Part shown: positions 40,416 to 48,718 of the stretch, in pieces | Layout of the letters: every line of letters starts with the position of its first letter | How positions within the stretch are numbered: the first letter of the stretch is position 1 | Origin: Hydrogenophilales bacterium 16-61-112 | GTDB taxonomy: Bacteria > Pseudomonadota > Gammaproteobacteria > Burkholderiales > Thiobacillaceae | Assembly: GCA_002257045.1 (NCBI GenBank) | Contig: NCHD01000009.1 | Location: 1 to 62,195 of the forward strand | Direction of reading: 5' to 3' | DNA: 62,195 bases | Notes under the pieces: model-generated | The model's database searches: none | Told to the model about the DNA's origin: nothing | What the model saw: only the letters and a program-made list of their open reading frames with translations | Position numbers and translations under genes: made by a program

Positions 40416-42027
40416 AACCCAGCCCCCTCAGGTTTGCGTTGATGGCCTGCTCCAGTTTCGCGGACTCCTCGAACTGGGCGTGCAGTTCGGCGACGAGGCG
40501 CGGCATCTTTTCCTCGAAGGGTTCGCCGTCGTCTTCGACTTCCTCGGCGCCGACGTAGCGGCCGGGGGTGAGGACATAGCCGTGCGCGGCAATCTCCAAG
40601 GTGGTGGCGGATTTGCAGAAGCCGGCGAGGTCTGCATACGGTGCGGCCCCCTCTCCCCGGCCCTCTCCCACGAGGGGAGAGGGGGAAAGACGATCCCCAC
40701 GCCAAGCGTGATAGGTGGTGGTGATTTTCTCGAGGTCGGCGTCGGTCAGCTCGCGGTGGACGCGGTCGATGAGGGTGCCCATTTTCCGCGCGTCGATGAA
40801 GAGGGTTTGCTTTTTACGATTGCGGAAGCCGCGTTTGGCATCGGCGTTTTTATTTTTCGTGACGAACCAGAGGCAGACGGGAATTTGCGTGCTGTAGAAG
40901 AGCTGGCCGGGCAGCGCGACCATGCAGTCCACCAGATCGGCCTCGATGAGGGCGCGGCGGATGTCGCCTTCGCCAGACTGATTAGAACTCATGCTGCCAT
41001 TGGCGAGGACGAAGCCGGCCATGCCGTGGGGCGCGAGGTGGTGGATGAAGTGCTGCACCCAGGCGAAGTTGGCGTTGCCCTTGGGCGGCACGCCATACTG
41101 CCAGCGCACGTCGTCGTCGCGGCGGTGCCAGTCGGAGTCGTTGAAGGGCGGGTTGGCGAGGACGTAGTCGGCGCGCAGGTCGGGATGGAGGTCGCGGCGG
41201 AAGGTGTCGGCGTGCTCTGCGCCAAAATCAGCTTCTATCCCGCGCAGGGCGAGATTCATCACCGCGAGGCGGCGGGTGGTGGCGTTGCTCTCCTGGCCGT
41301 AGATGCTGATGTCGCCGAGCTTGCCGCCGTGGGATTCGACGAATTTTTCCGACTGCACGAACATGCCGCCGGAGCCGCAGGCGGGGTCGTAGATGCGGCC
41401 TTTGTAAGGGGCGAGCATTTCGACCAGGCAGCGCACGATGCAGGACGGGGTGTAGAACTGACCGCCGTTTTTGCCCTCGGCGCTGGCGAAGCGGGTGAGG
41501 AAATACTCATACACGCGGCCGAGCAGATCGACCGAGCGGTGGGTCTTCTCACCCTCGCTGGCGGCGGTGAGTTCGATGGTGGCGATGACGTCGATGAGCT
41601 CGCCGAGGCGTTGTTTGTCGAGGCCGGGGCGGGCGTAGTCCTTGGGCAGCACGCCCTTGAGGCGCGGGTTGTCGCGCTCGATGGCGACCATGGCGTCGTC
41701 TACGATCTTGCCGATGGCGGGCTGTTTGGCCGATGCCTGGAGGTGCGGCCAGCGGGCGTCGGCCGGCACCCAGAAAACGTTCTCGGCTTTGTATTCGTCG
41801 GGGTCTTCGGGGTTTGCGCCTGCGTAGTCGCCCTGGCCTTTGATGAGTTTGGCGCGGTGTTCCTCGAAGGTGTCGGAGATGTATTTGAGGAAGATGAGGC
41901 CGAGGACGACGTGCTTGTATTCCGCCGCGTCCATGTTGTTGCGCAGCTTGTCGGCGGTGAGCCAGAGCTTGGCCTCGAAGCCGAGATTGGCCGAGGAATC
42001 GTTCTTCCTGGTTGGCGTTTTCGCCAT
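40405..42027 (-). CDS. hsdM: Type I restriction-modification DNA methyltransferase subunit M
   Basis: A 540-residue HsdM. The helical N-terminal domain ([20 protein letters not shown]) is followed by the methyltransferase fold with SAM motif [16 protein letters not shown] near 208 and catalytic motif IV NPPFND near 280, which marks an N6-adenine methylase. It would methylate adenine in the HsdS-defined site and also support HsdR. It is the first gene of the operon. Near residue 450 an in-frame insertion encoding [14 protein letters not shown] replaces the normal short loop; this peptide is the usual translation of a widespread palindromic intergenic repeat. The insertion lies before the C-terminal [11 protein letters not shown] motif and keeps the frame. 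Confidence 0.94.
   Translation of the reverse strand: MAKTPTRKNDSSANLGFEAKLWLTADKLRNNMDAAEYKHVVLGLIFLKYISDTFEEHRAKLIKGQGDYAGANPEDPDEYKAENVFWVPADARWPHLQASAKQPAIGKIVDDAMVAIERDNPRLKGVLPKDYARPGLDKQRLGELIDVIATIELTAASEGEKTHRSVDLLGRVYEYFLTRFASAEGKNGGQFYTPSCIVRCLVEMLAPYKGRIYDPACGSGGMFVQSEKFVESHGGKLGDISIYGQESNATTRRLAVMNLALRGIEADFGAEHADTFRRDLHPDLRADYVLANPPFNDSDWHRRDDDVRWQYGVPPKGNANFAWVQHFIHHLAPHGMAGFVLANGSMSSNQSGEGDIRRALIEADLVDCMVALPGQLFYSTQIPVCLWFVTKNKNADAKRGFRNRKKQTLFIDARKMGTLIDRVHRELTDADLEKITTTYHAWRGDRLSPSPLVGEGRGEGAAPYADLAGFCKSATTLEIAAHGYVLTPGRYVGAEEVEDDGEPFEEKMPRLVAELHAQFEESAKLEQAINANLRGLGYGG
40649..40685. repeat. REP-like palindromic repeat inserted in frame in hsdM
   Basis: A C/T-rich then G/A-rich palindrome: CCCTCTCCC at 40661-40669 pairs with GGGAGAGGG at 40675-40683, preceded by a second CCTCTCCCC. 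It matches the kind of CTCTCCC/GGGAGAG element common between genes in many proteobacteria; here it sits inside a coding region. Confidence 0.75.
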
Positions 42028-42425
42028 CAGATTGCCTTTTTATTGGTGTGGATGCTCATGTGCGCTTTAAACACATTGCCTGCGGCATCTTAGCCGATTT
42101 GGGTGGTCTGCTTTGCCTGTTTCGCGCCAGAAATCGCGATACAGGCCTTTGAGTAGCGATCAAATATCGGGCGAAAAATGCCGAATTCGATGCCTGTATC
42201 GGACGAATTTAATACCCATCAGGTGTCGGCTACAGCAATGACCGCAAAGGCCGAAGACGCGACGGTCGACAAGCCATCCATGGCAGGCAGGTCATCGGCC
42301 TGAACCGCCGTTCATCCTGACCTAATACCGGCTGTTCCTCAGTGTCCGCTTCGCCCGGCATCGAACGGGCGTTCCCGACCCAACTCCGCCAGTCGAGAGA
42401 AATGGAAGCGGCCATTCCCCATGTT
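42028..42425. other. Gene-free stretch upstream of hsdM
   Basis: About 400 bp with no convincing coding sequence. The part next to hsdM should contain the defence-operon promoter; AAAGGCAAT just before the ATG is a possible ribosome-binding site. The part from about 42230 to 42415 has the feel of a dispersed non-coding repeat seen in many proteobacterial genomes, but this could not be checked. Confidence 0.45.
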
Positions 42426-42998
42426 TTATCGGCCTAGCTGACTGACCCAGCTTTCCAGTTGCGCTATTTCATGCCGTAGCAACTCAGTGTCTTGATAAAC
42501 ATGCGCGATGACCGCCACGCCCTGAGCCCGTCCGATTAGATGCAGTGCCAGGGCAGCGGCTTTGTCGCCGTAGCCGAGACCACGGAACTGCTCGGCCAGC
42601 CAGTCGCGGAACAGATCGAATAACGCACGCGCTGACTGTTGCAACTCAGGCCGGTCCTTGCCCAGTTCGGTATTCAGCGTACCGATGGGGCAACCATAGC
42701 GGGTCAACGCGGCCTGGCGCTCCGCAATCATGTGGACGAAGTCGATGAGGCGGTCGCGTGGGTCCGCATGGCGCGCCGTCCATTCGGCCAGTAGTGCGCC
42801 GAATTCCTCCAGATGCCGGTCAATCACCGCCTTCAGGATGTCGTCCTTGGTCTTGAAGTAGTAATTGATGTTGCCGCGATAGACCCCGACAGCATTGACG
42901 ATGTCGGTGAACGAAGTGCCGTCGTAGCCGCGTTCATAGAACAGGGATTTGGCGTGTTCCACGATCTCGGCACGGGTTTTATCGCCTTTGCTCAACAT
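42426..42998 (-). CDS. TetR/AcrR-family transcriptional regulator
   Basis: A 190-residue TetR-family repressor. The N-terminal helix-turn-helix is classic: TRAEIVEHAKSLFYERGYDG, then TSFTDIVNAVGVYRGNINYY and FKTKDDILKAVIDRH. The C-terminal helical domain (about 60-190) binds an unknown ligand and contains one notable cysteine (RYGCPIGTL). It lies 68 bp downstream of an epimerase gene on the same strand and so may be co-transcribed with it. A palindromic candidate operator lies upstream of that gene, suggesting autoregulation of the pair. Confidence 0.9.
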   Translation of the reverse strand: MLSKGDKTRAEIVEHAKSLFYERGYDGTSFTDIVNAVGVYRGNINYYFKTKDDILKAVIDRHLEEFGALLAEWTARHADPRDRLIDFVHMIAERQAALTRYGCPIGTLNTELGKDRPELQQSARALFDLFRDWLAEQFRGLGYGDKAAALALHLIGRAQGVAVIAHVYQDTELLRHEIAQLESWVSQLGR

Positions 42999-43066
42999 GG
43001 CACTGTGGTGGTGATGGAGAGCGGCAATGCTACGGCACTGAGGCGGTGGATGGCTAACCCCATCGG

Positions 43067-44077
43067 CTAGGTGACCGGCCGCGCCATCGCCATCGGCCGT
43101 TTCTGGCGCACGGCCATTTCTGCCATTTGCGTACGCACTGTCTCACGCCAGCCATGCACAGGACGGTAGCCCAGCAGGCGTTCGGCTTTGCTGTTATCGA
43201 CGCCGACTTCTTCCATAAGATGGATGATACTGCGCGTTACCAATGGCTCCCAAGGCACTATCGGATCAAGCTTTTCCATCAACCAGGCGAAGGGATAAGC
43301 CATTGCGAAGGGCACGCCGAAATGGGGTTTCGGCAGACCGAACTCTTCGTGCAGCAGCGTGACCACCTGACGCACGCTCGGCACTTCCGGTCCGACGATA
43401 TTGAAGCCCTCGTAGTCGGCTAGATCCGGTGCCGTGGCCGCTAGGGAAAATGCCTGGCCGATATCGCGACCGTCGATGATGGGTAGACTGGTCCGCCCGC
43501 CCGCCACCCAGGGCACCAAATGGGTCTTCAAACGTGGCGCCAGGATTGGCAACAAGCCAAGGCTATAGCGCCGCCCAGCGAAGATGCCGAGGCGCAGGTT
43601 AACCACCTGGAAGCCCGAGGCAGCGGCATTCCGCAACGCATTTTCGAGCGCAATAACGTTGCCCAGATGCGGCCAGAAGGCACGTGGAACACCCTGACTC
43701 ATCGGGTCGCCGGAATGCTGAGGCGCTGCTGCGCTGGTCGTACTGGTGTAGACGAATCGCTTCACCCCGGCAGCGCGCGCGGCTTTGATCAGCTCCAAGC
43801 CAGGCTCCAGAAACAGGTGCTGCGAATTCTCCGACTGACCCCACATCGAGGTCCACGCTGCCGCATGGCAGAGGACATCCACCCCTTTCACCACTGATTT
43901 CAAGTACTCCGGATCACGCAGGTCACCCACCCGCACTTCGCCTGCGAAATTACCTGCCAACTTGCCCGCATCACGGCAAGCGGCGATCAAGCGTAGTTCT
44001 TCACGTTGCCCCAAAGCCTCCAGAACATGACTGCCGACGAAACCATTCGCGCCTGTGACTAGAACCGTCTGTTGCAT
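43067..44077 (-). CDS. NAD(P)-dependent epimerase/dehydratase (extended SDR family)
   Basis: A 336-residue short-chain dehydrogenase of the extended type. The Rossmann motif is TGANGFVGSHVLEALG near 8-23. The usual catalytic YxxxK is not obvious: after the serine/threonine block RFVYTSTTSAAAP, where the family has Y-x-x-x-K, the text reads FWPHLGNVIALENAL. The enzyme may therefore be an atypical reductase or a binding protein. The C-terminal part (PVHGWRETVRTQMAEMA) is also typical of such SDRs. It is paired with a TetR regulator gene on the same strand. Substrate is unknown. Confidence 0.82.
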   Translation of the reverse strand: MQQTVLVTGANGFVGSHVLEALGQREELRLIAACRDAGKLAGNFAGEVRVGDLRDPEYLKSVVKGVDVLCHAAAWTSMWGQSENSQHLFLEPGLELIKAARAAGVKRFVYTSTTSAAAPQHSGDPMSQGVPRAFWPHLGNVIALENALRNAAASGFQVVNLRLGIFAGRRYSLGLLPILAPRLKTHLVPWVAGGRTSLPIIDGRDIGQAFSLAATAPDLADYEGFNIVGPEVPSVRQVVTLLHEEFGLPKPHFGVPFAMAYPFAWLMEKLDPIVPWEPLVTRSIIHLMEEVGVDNSKAERLLGYRPVHGWRETVRTQMAEMAVRQKRPMAMARPVT

Positions 44078-44092
44078 GATGAGCCCTTAAAT

Positions 44093-44128
44093 GGATGAAC
44101 GTCCAAATATAATGAGACGAACATCCAA
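44093..44128 (-). promoter_or_regulatory. Candidate TetR operator/promoter of the epimerase-tetR pair
   Basis: Just upstream of the epimerase start lies TGGATGAACGTCCA (44093-44106), a partly palindromic site, followed by a related half, GACGAACATCCA (44117-44128). A TATATT-like -10 element lies between them on the - strand. Two similar sites straddling a promoter are typical of TetR-family operators. Confidence 0.5.
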
Positions 44129-44388
44129 TTAAGTAAAGAGCCAATTTTTGACGAGATACAGCGGAGATTGTTGAGCGAACAGCCGCTAGGCTTGGGGTAA
44201 CGTGGTTGCATGCATCGTATGACCGCAATGGAGAAGAAACGTAACTGGCAGGAATGGCCGGCTTCTGCCCGATGCTGGCATTCCCCATTACTGACATTCA
44301 CGCGATCTGACAGCACCGATTCGACAGTCTCTTGAGGCCGATGACCAGACGGCTGCTGTAATTACCCCGATCACCTGAAATGGGTTGC

Positions 44389-44766
44389 TTACTTCCTGCG
44401 GACCTTTCGCCACTCCCATGGCGGCACCGGTTCATGATCCGCCCATAGGCCAACCTTACTAGCTCTGGCTGATTCTTCAGCAGCGTTGTAGATGAGTCGG
44501 TCATCAAGAATTTGCTCGTTCTGATATTTCTTGTAGTGCCATCCACAGCCGCGTCGGACTTGTTGCAAGTTCACGTCTTGGCCGTTCACCAGCACCTTGC
44601 CGATTACCCGTCCATACCTATCCAATTTGGTCGATTCGACAGACGCCACATGATCATAGGCAAGGTCTGACAAGCTCTTTTTGCAGACTTGGCCGAATGG
44701 TTGGCTTTTCTCAGGACTATCTATTCCGGCTAATCGGATTTTGTGCTGAGTGTTGGTCGCATCCAA
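44389..44766 (-). pseudogene. Thermonuclease (SNase-like) gene lacking its 5' end
   Basis: The 125-residue frame matches the middle and end of staphylococcal-nuclease-like proteins: KIRLAGIDSPEKSQPFGQ, LDRYGRVIGKVLVNGQDVNL and ASKVGLWADHEPVPPWEW. The family normally has a signal peptide and the metal-binding block VxDGDT before this. Here the upstream frame reads QLTLLDATN and then turns into unrelated sequence (GCRA) near 44790, so the D-G-D-T residues are lost. It was therefore probably a secreted nuclease, common on conjugative elements, and is now inactive. The break lies about 30-50 bp from the next gene and may mark a recombination junction. Confidence 0.75.
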
Positions 44767-44817
44767 TAGGGTGAGTTGCGCGCGGCATCCAAAGCACCTT
44801 GACTACACTCATGCCGT

Positions 44818-45084
44818 CTAACGTCCCGCCTCGGCTCGCCTTGACCGAAGATCGGCAACCAGTTCAGCAATTTCATTAACTACCCGGGTCAAACCCCGCC
44901 TCGCCTCGGTCGTCGATTCTCTCAGCGCGGAGGTCAGGCGAGCCAGCTCAAGCTCGTCGTCGTTCGGCTCGAAACGCTGGCGGATCAACTCTCCGACGCT
45001 CATTTTGGATTTAGCGGCCTCCATTTTGAGCCGCGACTTGAGTCCCGGCGGAGCCACGAATTCAATACGTTCAGTTTTCATCAT
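44818..45084 (-). CDS. Small possible ribbon-helix-helix protein with a helical tail
   Basis: An 88-residue protein starting MMKTERIEFVAPPGLKSRLK. Residues 5-40 (ERIEFVAPPGLKSRLKMEAA, then MSVGELIRQRF) fit a beta strand followed by two helices, the pattern of ribbon-helix-helix DNA-binding proteins such as plasmid mobilisation or partition accessory factors. The rest is an amphipathic charged helix. I do not recognise a specific family. An in-frame start 28 codons upstream (45168) exists but would add a hydrophobic Cys-rich leader that looks unnatural. Its neighbour, a truncated nuclease, also suggests plasmid or ICE debris. Confidence 0.5.
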   Translation of the reverse strand: MMKTERIEFVAPPGLKSRLKMEAAKSKMSVGELIRQRFEPNDDELELARLTSALRESTTEARRGLTRVVNEIAELVADLRSRRAEAGR

Positions 45085-45170
45085 CGACACCGTTTCTGTA
45101 ACCGTTACCGTAGCACAGCCAGGAAAAAATGATTCGCTGAAGCAGGTGAGGCAGGATACGGTCAACAATG

Positions 45171-45189
45171 TGACCTGACCTGACCTGAC
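45171..45189. repeat. Short tandem repeat of a 5-bp unit (CCTGA)
   Basis: The sequence TGACCTGACCTGACCTGAC contains more than three consecutive copies of the pentamer. It lies upstream of the small possible ribbon-helix-helix gene and could be its iterated binding site, or simple slippage. Confidence 0.6.
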
Positions 45190-45379
45190 AATCAGGCACC
45201 ATCAAAACGGGTCAATTGCCAGATCAGGTTTTGGTTTCTACACAATATACGCATCCGCCAAGGCATCGCTGTCAAGCGAATAAGATTGACAAATAAGTAT
45301 TTGATCTATAACAAGAATTTGACATTGCTGTTGGACGTGCTTAGTCTTTGTACATCAAGATACGTTTTAGGTTTTAACA

Positions 45380-45802
45380 GTGAGTCCGTTCGCCGAGCTT
45401 CTTTACTCAATTCGTACCCGTCAAGGCATCAGCCAAAGCGTACTGGCGAAACTAACCGGGTACGAGCAAACGTATATTTCAGCAATCGAAATCGGAAAAA
45501 AGGGACCGCCGACACCTGCGTTTGTTGAACGTCTGATCGTGGCTTTAGACCTTTCCTCAGAAGAGCAAGACCGACTGCGTGATGCTCTAGATGCTTCCCA
45601 GCGGAAGTTGGTGATTGACGGCGAAATGCCCTCGAACGTTTTTTGGATGTTCAGAGAGTTACGTCATCGTGTTTCGAACCTAATCCCTGAAGAAATTCAG
45701 TTGATTCGCCAAGTTCTCGCCCTGAAAGAGACTTTTCATAAAGCGTGCGACGAGCCTAATCAGAGATTGAAGCGGCGTAGAAAAGCGGAGGCTCCAATGT
45801 AA
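45380..45802 (+). CDS. XRE-family helix-turn-helix regulator
   Basis: A 140-residue protein with a Cro/CI-type helix-turn-helix at residues 5-60: ELLYSIRTRQGISQSVLAKL followed by TGYEQTYISAIEIGKKGPP. The C-terminal 75 residues are helical and end in a basic stretch (QRLKRRRKAEA). The start is probably GTG at 45380. It is upstream of and in line with the Tn7-like genes, with 239 bp between them and a hairpin after its stop. It could regulate the transposition module or be the gene next to the element's insertion point. No specific family member is recognised. Confidence 0.75.
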   Translation: MSPFAELLYSIRTRQGISQSVLAKLTGYEQTYISAIEIGKKGPPTPAFVERLIVALDLSSEEQDRLRDALDASQRKLVIDGEMPSNVFWMFRELRHRVSNLIPEEIQLIRQVLALKETFHKACDEPNQRLKRRRKAEAPM

Positions 45803-46041
45803 AACGGGACAAAACCTTGCGGCTTGCCCCGTTTGGATACATCTGACAGTACTACGAATTCGCAACTCCAGTATCGTCACTGCTCCAGCCTGAGTCAAGT
45901 CCCAGTCACTTTTCACCCCTGTTGAACGTCGGATTTAGAACCCGACGCGGACGTTGTTACGCCTAAAAACAGGGATATCCGACGGACGTTGTGGCGTTGG
46001 AGGGAGCGGTACGCCCTCCTGCTACGTGGCAAGGAGTAATC
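45803..46041. other. Gap before tnsA: terminator-like hairpin and possible TnsB-binding repeats
   Basis: A hairpin AAACGGG...CCCGTTT (about 45803-45834) follows the XRE gene. Then come TGTTGAACG at 45920 and two direct repeats, GCGGACGTTGTTACGCC (45947-45963) and ACGGACGTTGTGGCGTT (45982-45998), 35 bp apart and sharing CGGACGTTGT. Tn7-like ends begin TGT and carry repeated transposase sites close to tnsA, so this is the best candidate for one element end. It is not proven. Confidence 0.4.
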
Positions 46042-46764
46042 ATGCCTTCAAATTTATGGCAGGGGCGTTGGCAAGGTCGCGCTCCAATGGGCGATACCCA
46101 TCAGCGGGCAAGGCAAGTCATCAGCCCATCAGGCGGCATCGTTCGCGGCAAGTTTCCCAGCCGCAAAAACGGGCGGATGGTGCATCACGAGGGTCTGCTC
46201 GAACTGGAAGCGATCTATCTGTTCGAGACCTCGCCGCTGATCGTTCGTTACCGGGAGCAACCCGCAACGATTCATTTCCCGGACGGCGCACGGCTGCGGC
46301 GCTACACACCTGACTTCGAGCTGGTGCTGGCGTCTGGGGGCGTCGTGCTGATCGAGGTAAAGCCCGTCCGCAGCCTTCAGGACGAGGAGGTGCGGCACAA
46401 GCTCAACAGGGTAGCGGAACACATGCAACGCTCGGCCATGCCGTTCATCATTCTGACGGACGCAGAGATTCGTCAGGAGCCGCGCTTGTCCAGTCTGCGT
46501 TGGGTTTATCACCGTGCCGCGCGTGTGCCGCCGTCGCCTGACGCAGTGACTCTCGCTGCATTGCGCTACAGCAGTCACTTTCCCTTGGCGATTCACGCCG
46601 CCGCCAACCTGCTTGGTGAGTGCGGCATAGACCCCTATAGCCTGCTTCTTACGGGGCTTGCGCAATGCCCTCTGCATGAAGGGCTAACACCCGAAACGTT
46701 GATCCACCTGACCGAGGAGACACAGGATGCCTGGTTTTACATTGCGCAAGAACATGGCTTTTGA
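46042..46764 (+). CDS. tnsA: Tn7-like transposition endonuclease TnsA
   Basis: A 240-residue TnsA-family nuclease. In Tn7, TnsA cuts the 5' strands while TnsB cuts the 3' strands, giving true cut-and-paste movement. The endonuclease core is visible: a helix with conserved glutamate (GLLELEAIYLFE, 51-62), then YTPDFELVL with D91 and VVLIEVKP with E105 and K107, matching the E-D-K catalytic triad of Tn7 TnsA. The C-terminal half (about 150-240) is the helical domain that contacts TnsC. The start has a strong ribosome-binding site (CAAGGAGTAATC); an earlier in-frame ATG at 45991 has none. It overlaps tnsB by 38 bp. Confidence 0.9.
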   Translation: MPSNLWQGRWQGRAPMGDTHQRARQVISPSGGIVRGKFPSRKNGRMVHHEGLLELEAIYLFETSPLIVRYREQPATIHFPDGARLRRYTPDFELVLASGGVVLIEVKPVRSLQDEEVRHKLNRVAEHMQRSAMPFIILTDAEIRQEPRLSSLRWVYHRAARVPPSPDAVTLAALRYSSHFPLAIHAAANLLGECGIDPYSLLLTGLAQCPLHEGLTPETLIHLTEETQDAWFYIAQEHGF

Positions 46765-48718
46765 CTGGGATGGAACGACATTCCGGATTGATCGTTTGCA
46801 GCCGAACGGCGACATCTTGCTGGAGCGGGTGAAAGACTGCCAGCTTACGTTGGTGACGCGTGATAGGCTCCTAGCAGAATACGCGCAGGGCAAGGTTTCT
46901 GCTCGCATCGCCGAGAGTCTTCCGGCGCATATTGCTGTCCCGGTATTCTCAAGACCGCTGGATGAGTTGCCAGAGCGCGTCAGAAATGAAGCGCTGCGAC
47001 GGCGGCGATACATTGATGCCATTCATGCTGACGGTGCTCCGGTTTTCACGAAGCGGTATCTCGCGCCATTGATTAAGCAGGTCGCCGCAGAATTCAATGA
47101 TAAGAAGCCGCCGAGTGTGTCATCGCTAATTCGTTGGAATGATCGCTTTCGAACTACGCGTGACACACGGGCGCTGATTCCGCGCACAGACCTTCGTGGA
47201 AGGCGGGCGTCACGGCAAAGTGAACGGGTGCTCGAACTGGCAGCCGAGGCCATTGAAGAAGCGTTGAAAACATCGCCTCAAGCAACGGGCACGAACATCT
47301 ACTCGCGCCTGCTTGCCAAAATCAAGACAGAAAATGCCCGGCGACTTCCAGATCAACCGCTTCTGGCACCGAACATCCGCACGCTGTACCGGATACTTGA
47401 GCGCACAGATGCTTATGAAAAGGTCTGCCTCAGGGAGGGCAAAGCCGCTGCCGACAAACGTTTCCGGGTTGGCAAAGCTGCCACTCGCGTTTTGCGTATT
47501 CTTGAGCGTGTCGAAATGGATCACACGCCGCTCGATTTATTCCTGATCGACGAAAAAACCTGGCTTCCGCTGGGGCGGCCCACGCTGACCATCGCGATGG
47601 ATCGTTACAGCCGAATGCTGCTTGGCTATTACCTCAGCTTCGGTAGCCCCTCGACAGCGGCGGTGATGGGTGCGCTACGGCACGCGATTTTGCCGAAGAC
47701 GCTTTCCAAAGCGGCCATGCCCGGCCTGCCTATTGAGCACGCCTGGCCATGCTACGGCCTTCCTGCTCAGATTGTGGTCGATAACGGCATGGAGTTTCAT
47801 AGCGACGATCTTGACAGCGTGGCCTATGACCTGGGCATACATATTCAGTTTTGCCCGAAGCACCAGCCGCGGTTCAAGGGGGCTGTCGAGCGCTTTCTTG
47901 GAACCATCAATTACAACTTTGCGCATCAGCTACCCGGAACTAGTTTTGCGCGGTTTTATCAGCGTGGCGACTACGATCCGCAGAAGTGCGCGCTGCTGAC
48001 GTTTGCCGAGTTCAAGCACATTTTTGAGAAGTGGGTTGTCGATGTCTACGCGCAGACGGTGCATCGCGGCCTGGGTACAACCCCGTGGGCGCGCTGGCAC
48101 GAGGGTCTGGCCAAACATGAACCCGAGCTGCCCGAAGATTTGCGTCTCTTGCAGCGCCGCATCGGTCTCGTCAAAACCCGCTGCCTGCGCCGCGATGGCA
48201 TACAGCTCAACGGCATTCGCTACAGCGGGGACGCACTTCAGCCAATCCTGAGCGCCTACGGAGAAGGCGTGCAGGTGCGGGTGTCTTACGACGCCGAAGA
48301 CTTGGGCGAGATACAGGTTTGGGGGCCAGACGACACCGACCCGGTCGCTGTGCTGGCGCTCGATCAGTCTTACGCGCGTGGCTTGACGCTGCGGCAGAAC
48401 GAAACGATCCGCGATTTATTGCGCGAGCAGGGAGCATCAGCCGAAGACCCTGCTGCGCTCCAGCGTGCGCGGAGCGAACTCTCGCAATCCATCAGCGCGC
48501 TGATGGTCAGCCGCAAGCAAACGGCGCGTCGGCGAGGCGCTGCGTTGAAAGGCTTCAGTAGTAACCTGCCGACTGGCACCGTCGTGCCATCCGTATCGCC
48601 GCCAAAACCGCGTCCGGCAGCCAAGCCGCGTAGCGCTCAGGCCGATGCGGTCAAAGATGCACCTCCGCAGCCGCTGGAAACCTTCCAGTTGAAGCGCCAC
48701 AACGGGAGGGTATTTTGA
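46727..48718 (+). CDS. tnsB: Tn7-like DDE transposase TnsB
   Basis: A 663-residue transposase of the retroviral-integrase/Mu type. An N-terminal DNA-binding region (about 100-240) precedes the catalytic core: D265 in VEMDHTPLDLF, D352 in IVVDNGMEFH and E388 in FKGAVERFLG, with 35 residues between the second Asp and the Glu as expected. A beta-barrel domain follows (about 500-560), and a basic C-terminal tail (about 590-663) should recruit TnsC. It binds the repeated sites at the element ends and joins 3' ends to target DNA. It starts within tnsA after a good ribosome-binding site (AGGAGACACAGG). The triad is complete, so it looks functional. Confidence 0.94.
   Translation: MPGFTLRKNMAFDWDGTTFRIDRLQPNGDILLERVKDCQLTLVTRDRLLAEYAQGKVSARIAESLPAHIAVPVFSRPLDELPERVRNEALRRRRYIDAIHADGAPVFTKRYLAPLIKQVAAEFNDKKPPSVSSLIRWNDRFRTTRDTRALIPRTDLRGRRASRQSERVLELAAEAIEEALKTSPQATGTNIYSRLLAKIKTENARRLPDQPLLAPNIRTLYRILERTDAYEKVCLREGKAAADKRFRVGKAATRVLRILERVEMDHTPLDLFLIDEKTWLPLGRPTLTIAMDRYSRMLLGYYLSFGSPSTAAVMGALRHAILPKTLSKAAMPGLPIEHAWPCYGLPAQIVVDNGMEFHSDDLDSVAYDLGIHIQFCPKHQPRFKGAVERFLGTINYNFAHQLPGTSFARFYQRGDYDPQKCALLTFAEFKHIFEKWVVDVYAQTVHRGLGTTPWARWHEGLAKHEPELPEDLRLLQRRIGLVKTRCLRRDGIQLNGIRYSGDALQPILSAYGEGVQVRVSYDAEDLGEIQVWGPDDTDPVAVLALDQSYARGLTLRQNETIRDLLREQGASAEDPAALQRARSELSQSISALMVSRKQTARRRGAALKGFSSNLPTGTVVPSVSPPKPRPAAKPRSAQADAVKDAPPQPLETFQLKRHNGRVF

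Noticed and set aside
40399-42093. A 564-codon + strand frame opposite hsdM
   Set aside because: Antisense shadow; composition rich in Gly/Ala/Val with no motif, while the - strand has clear methyltransferase motifs.
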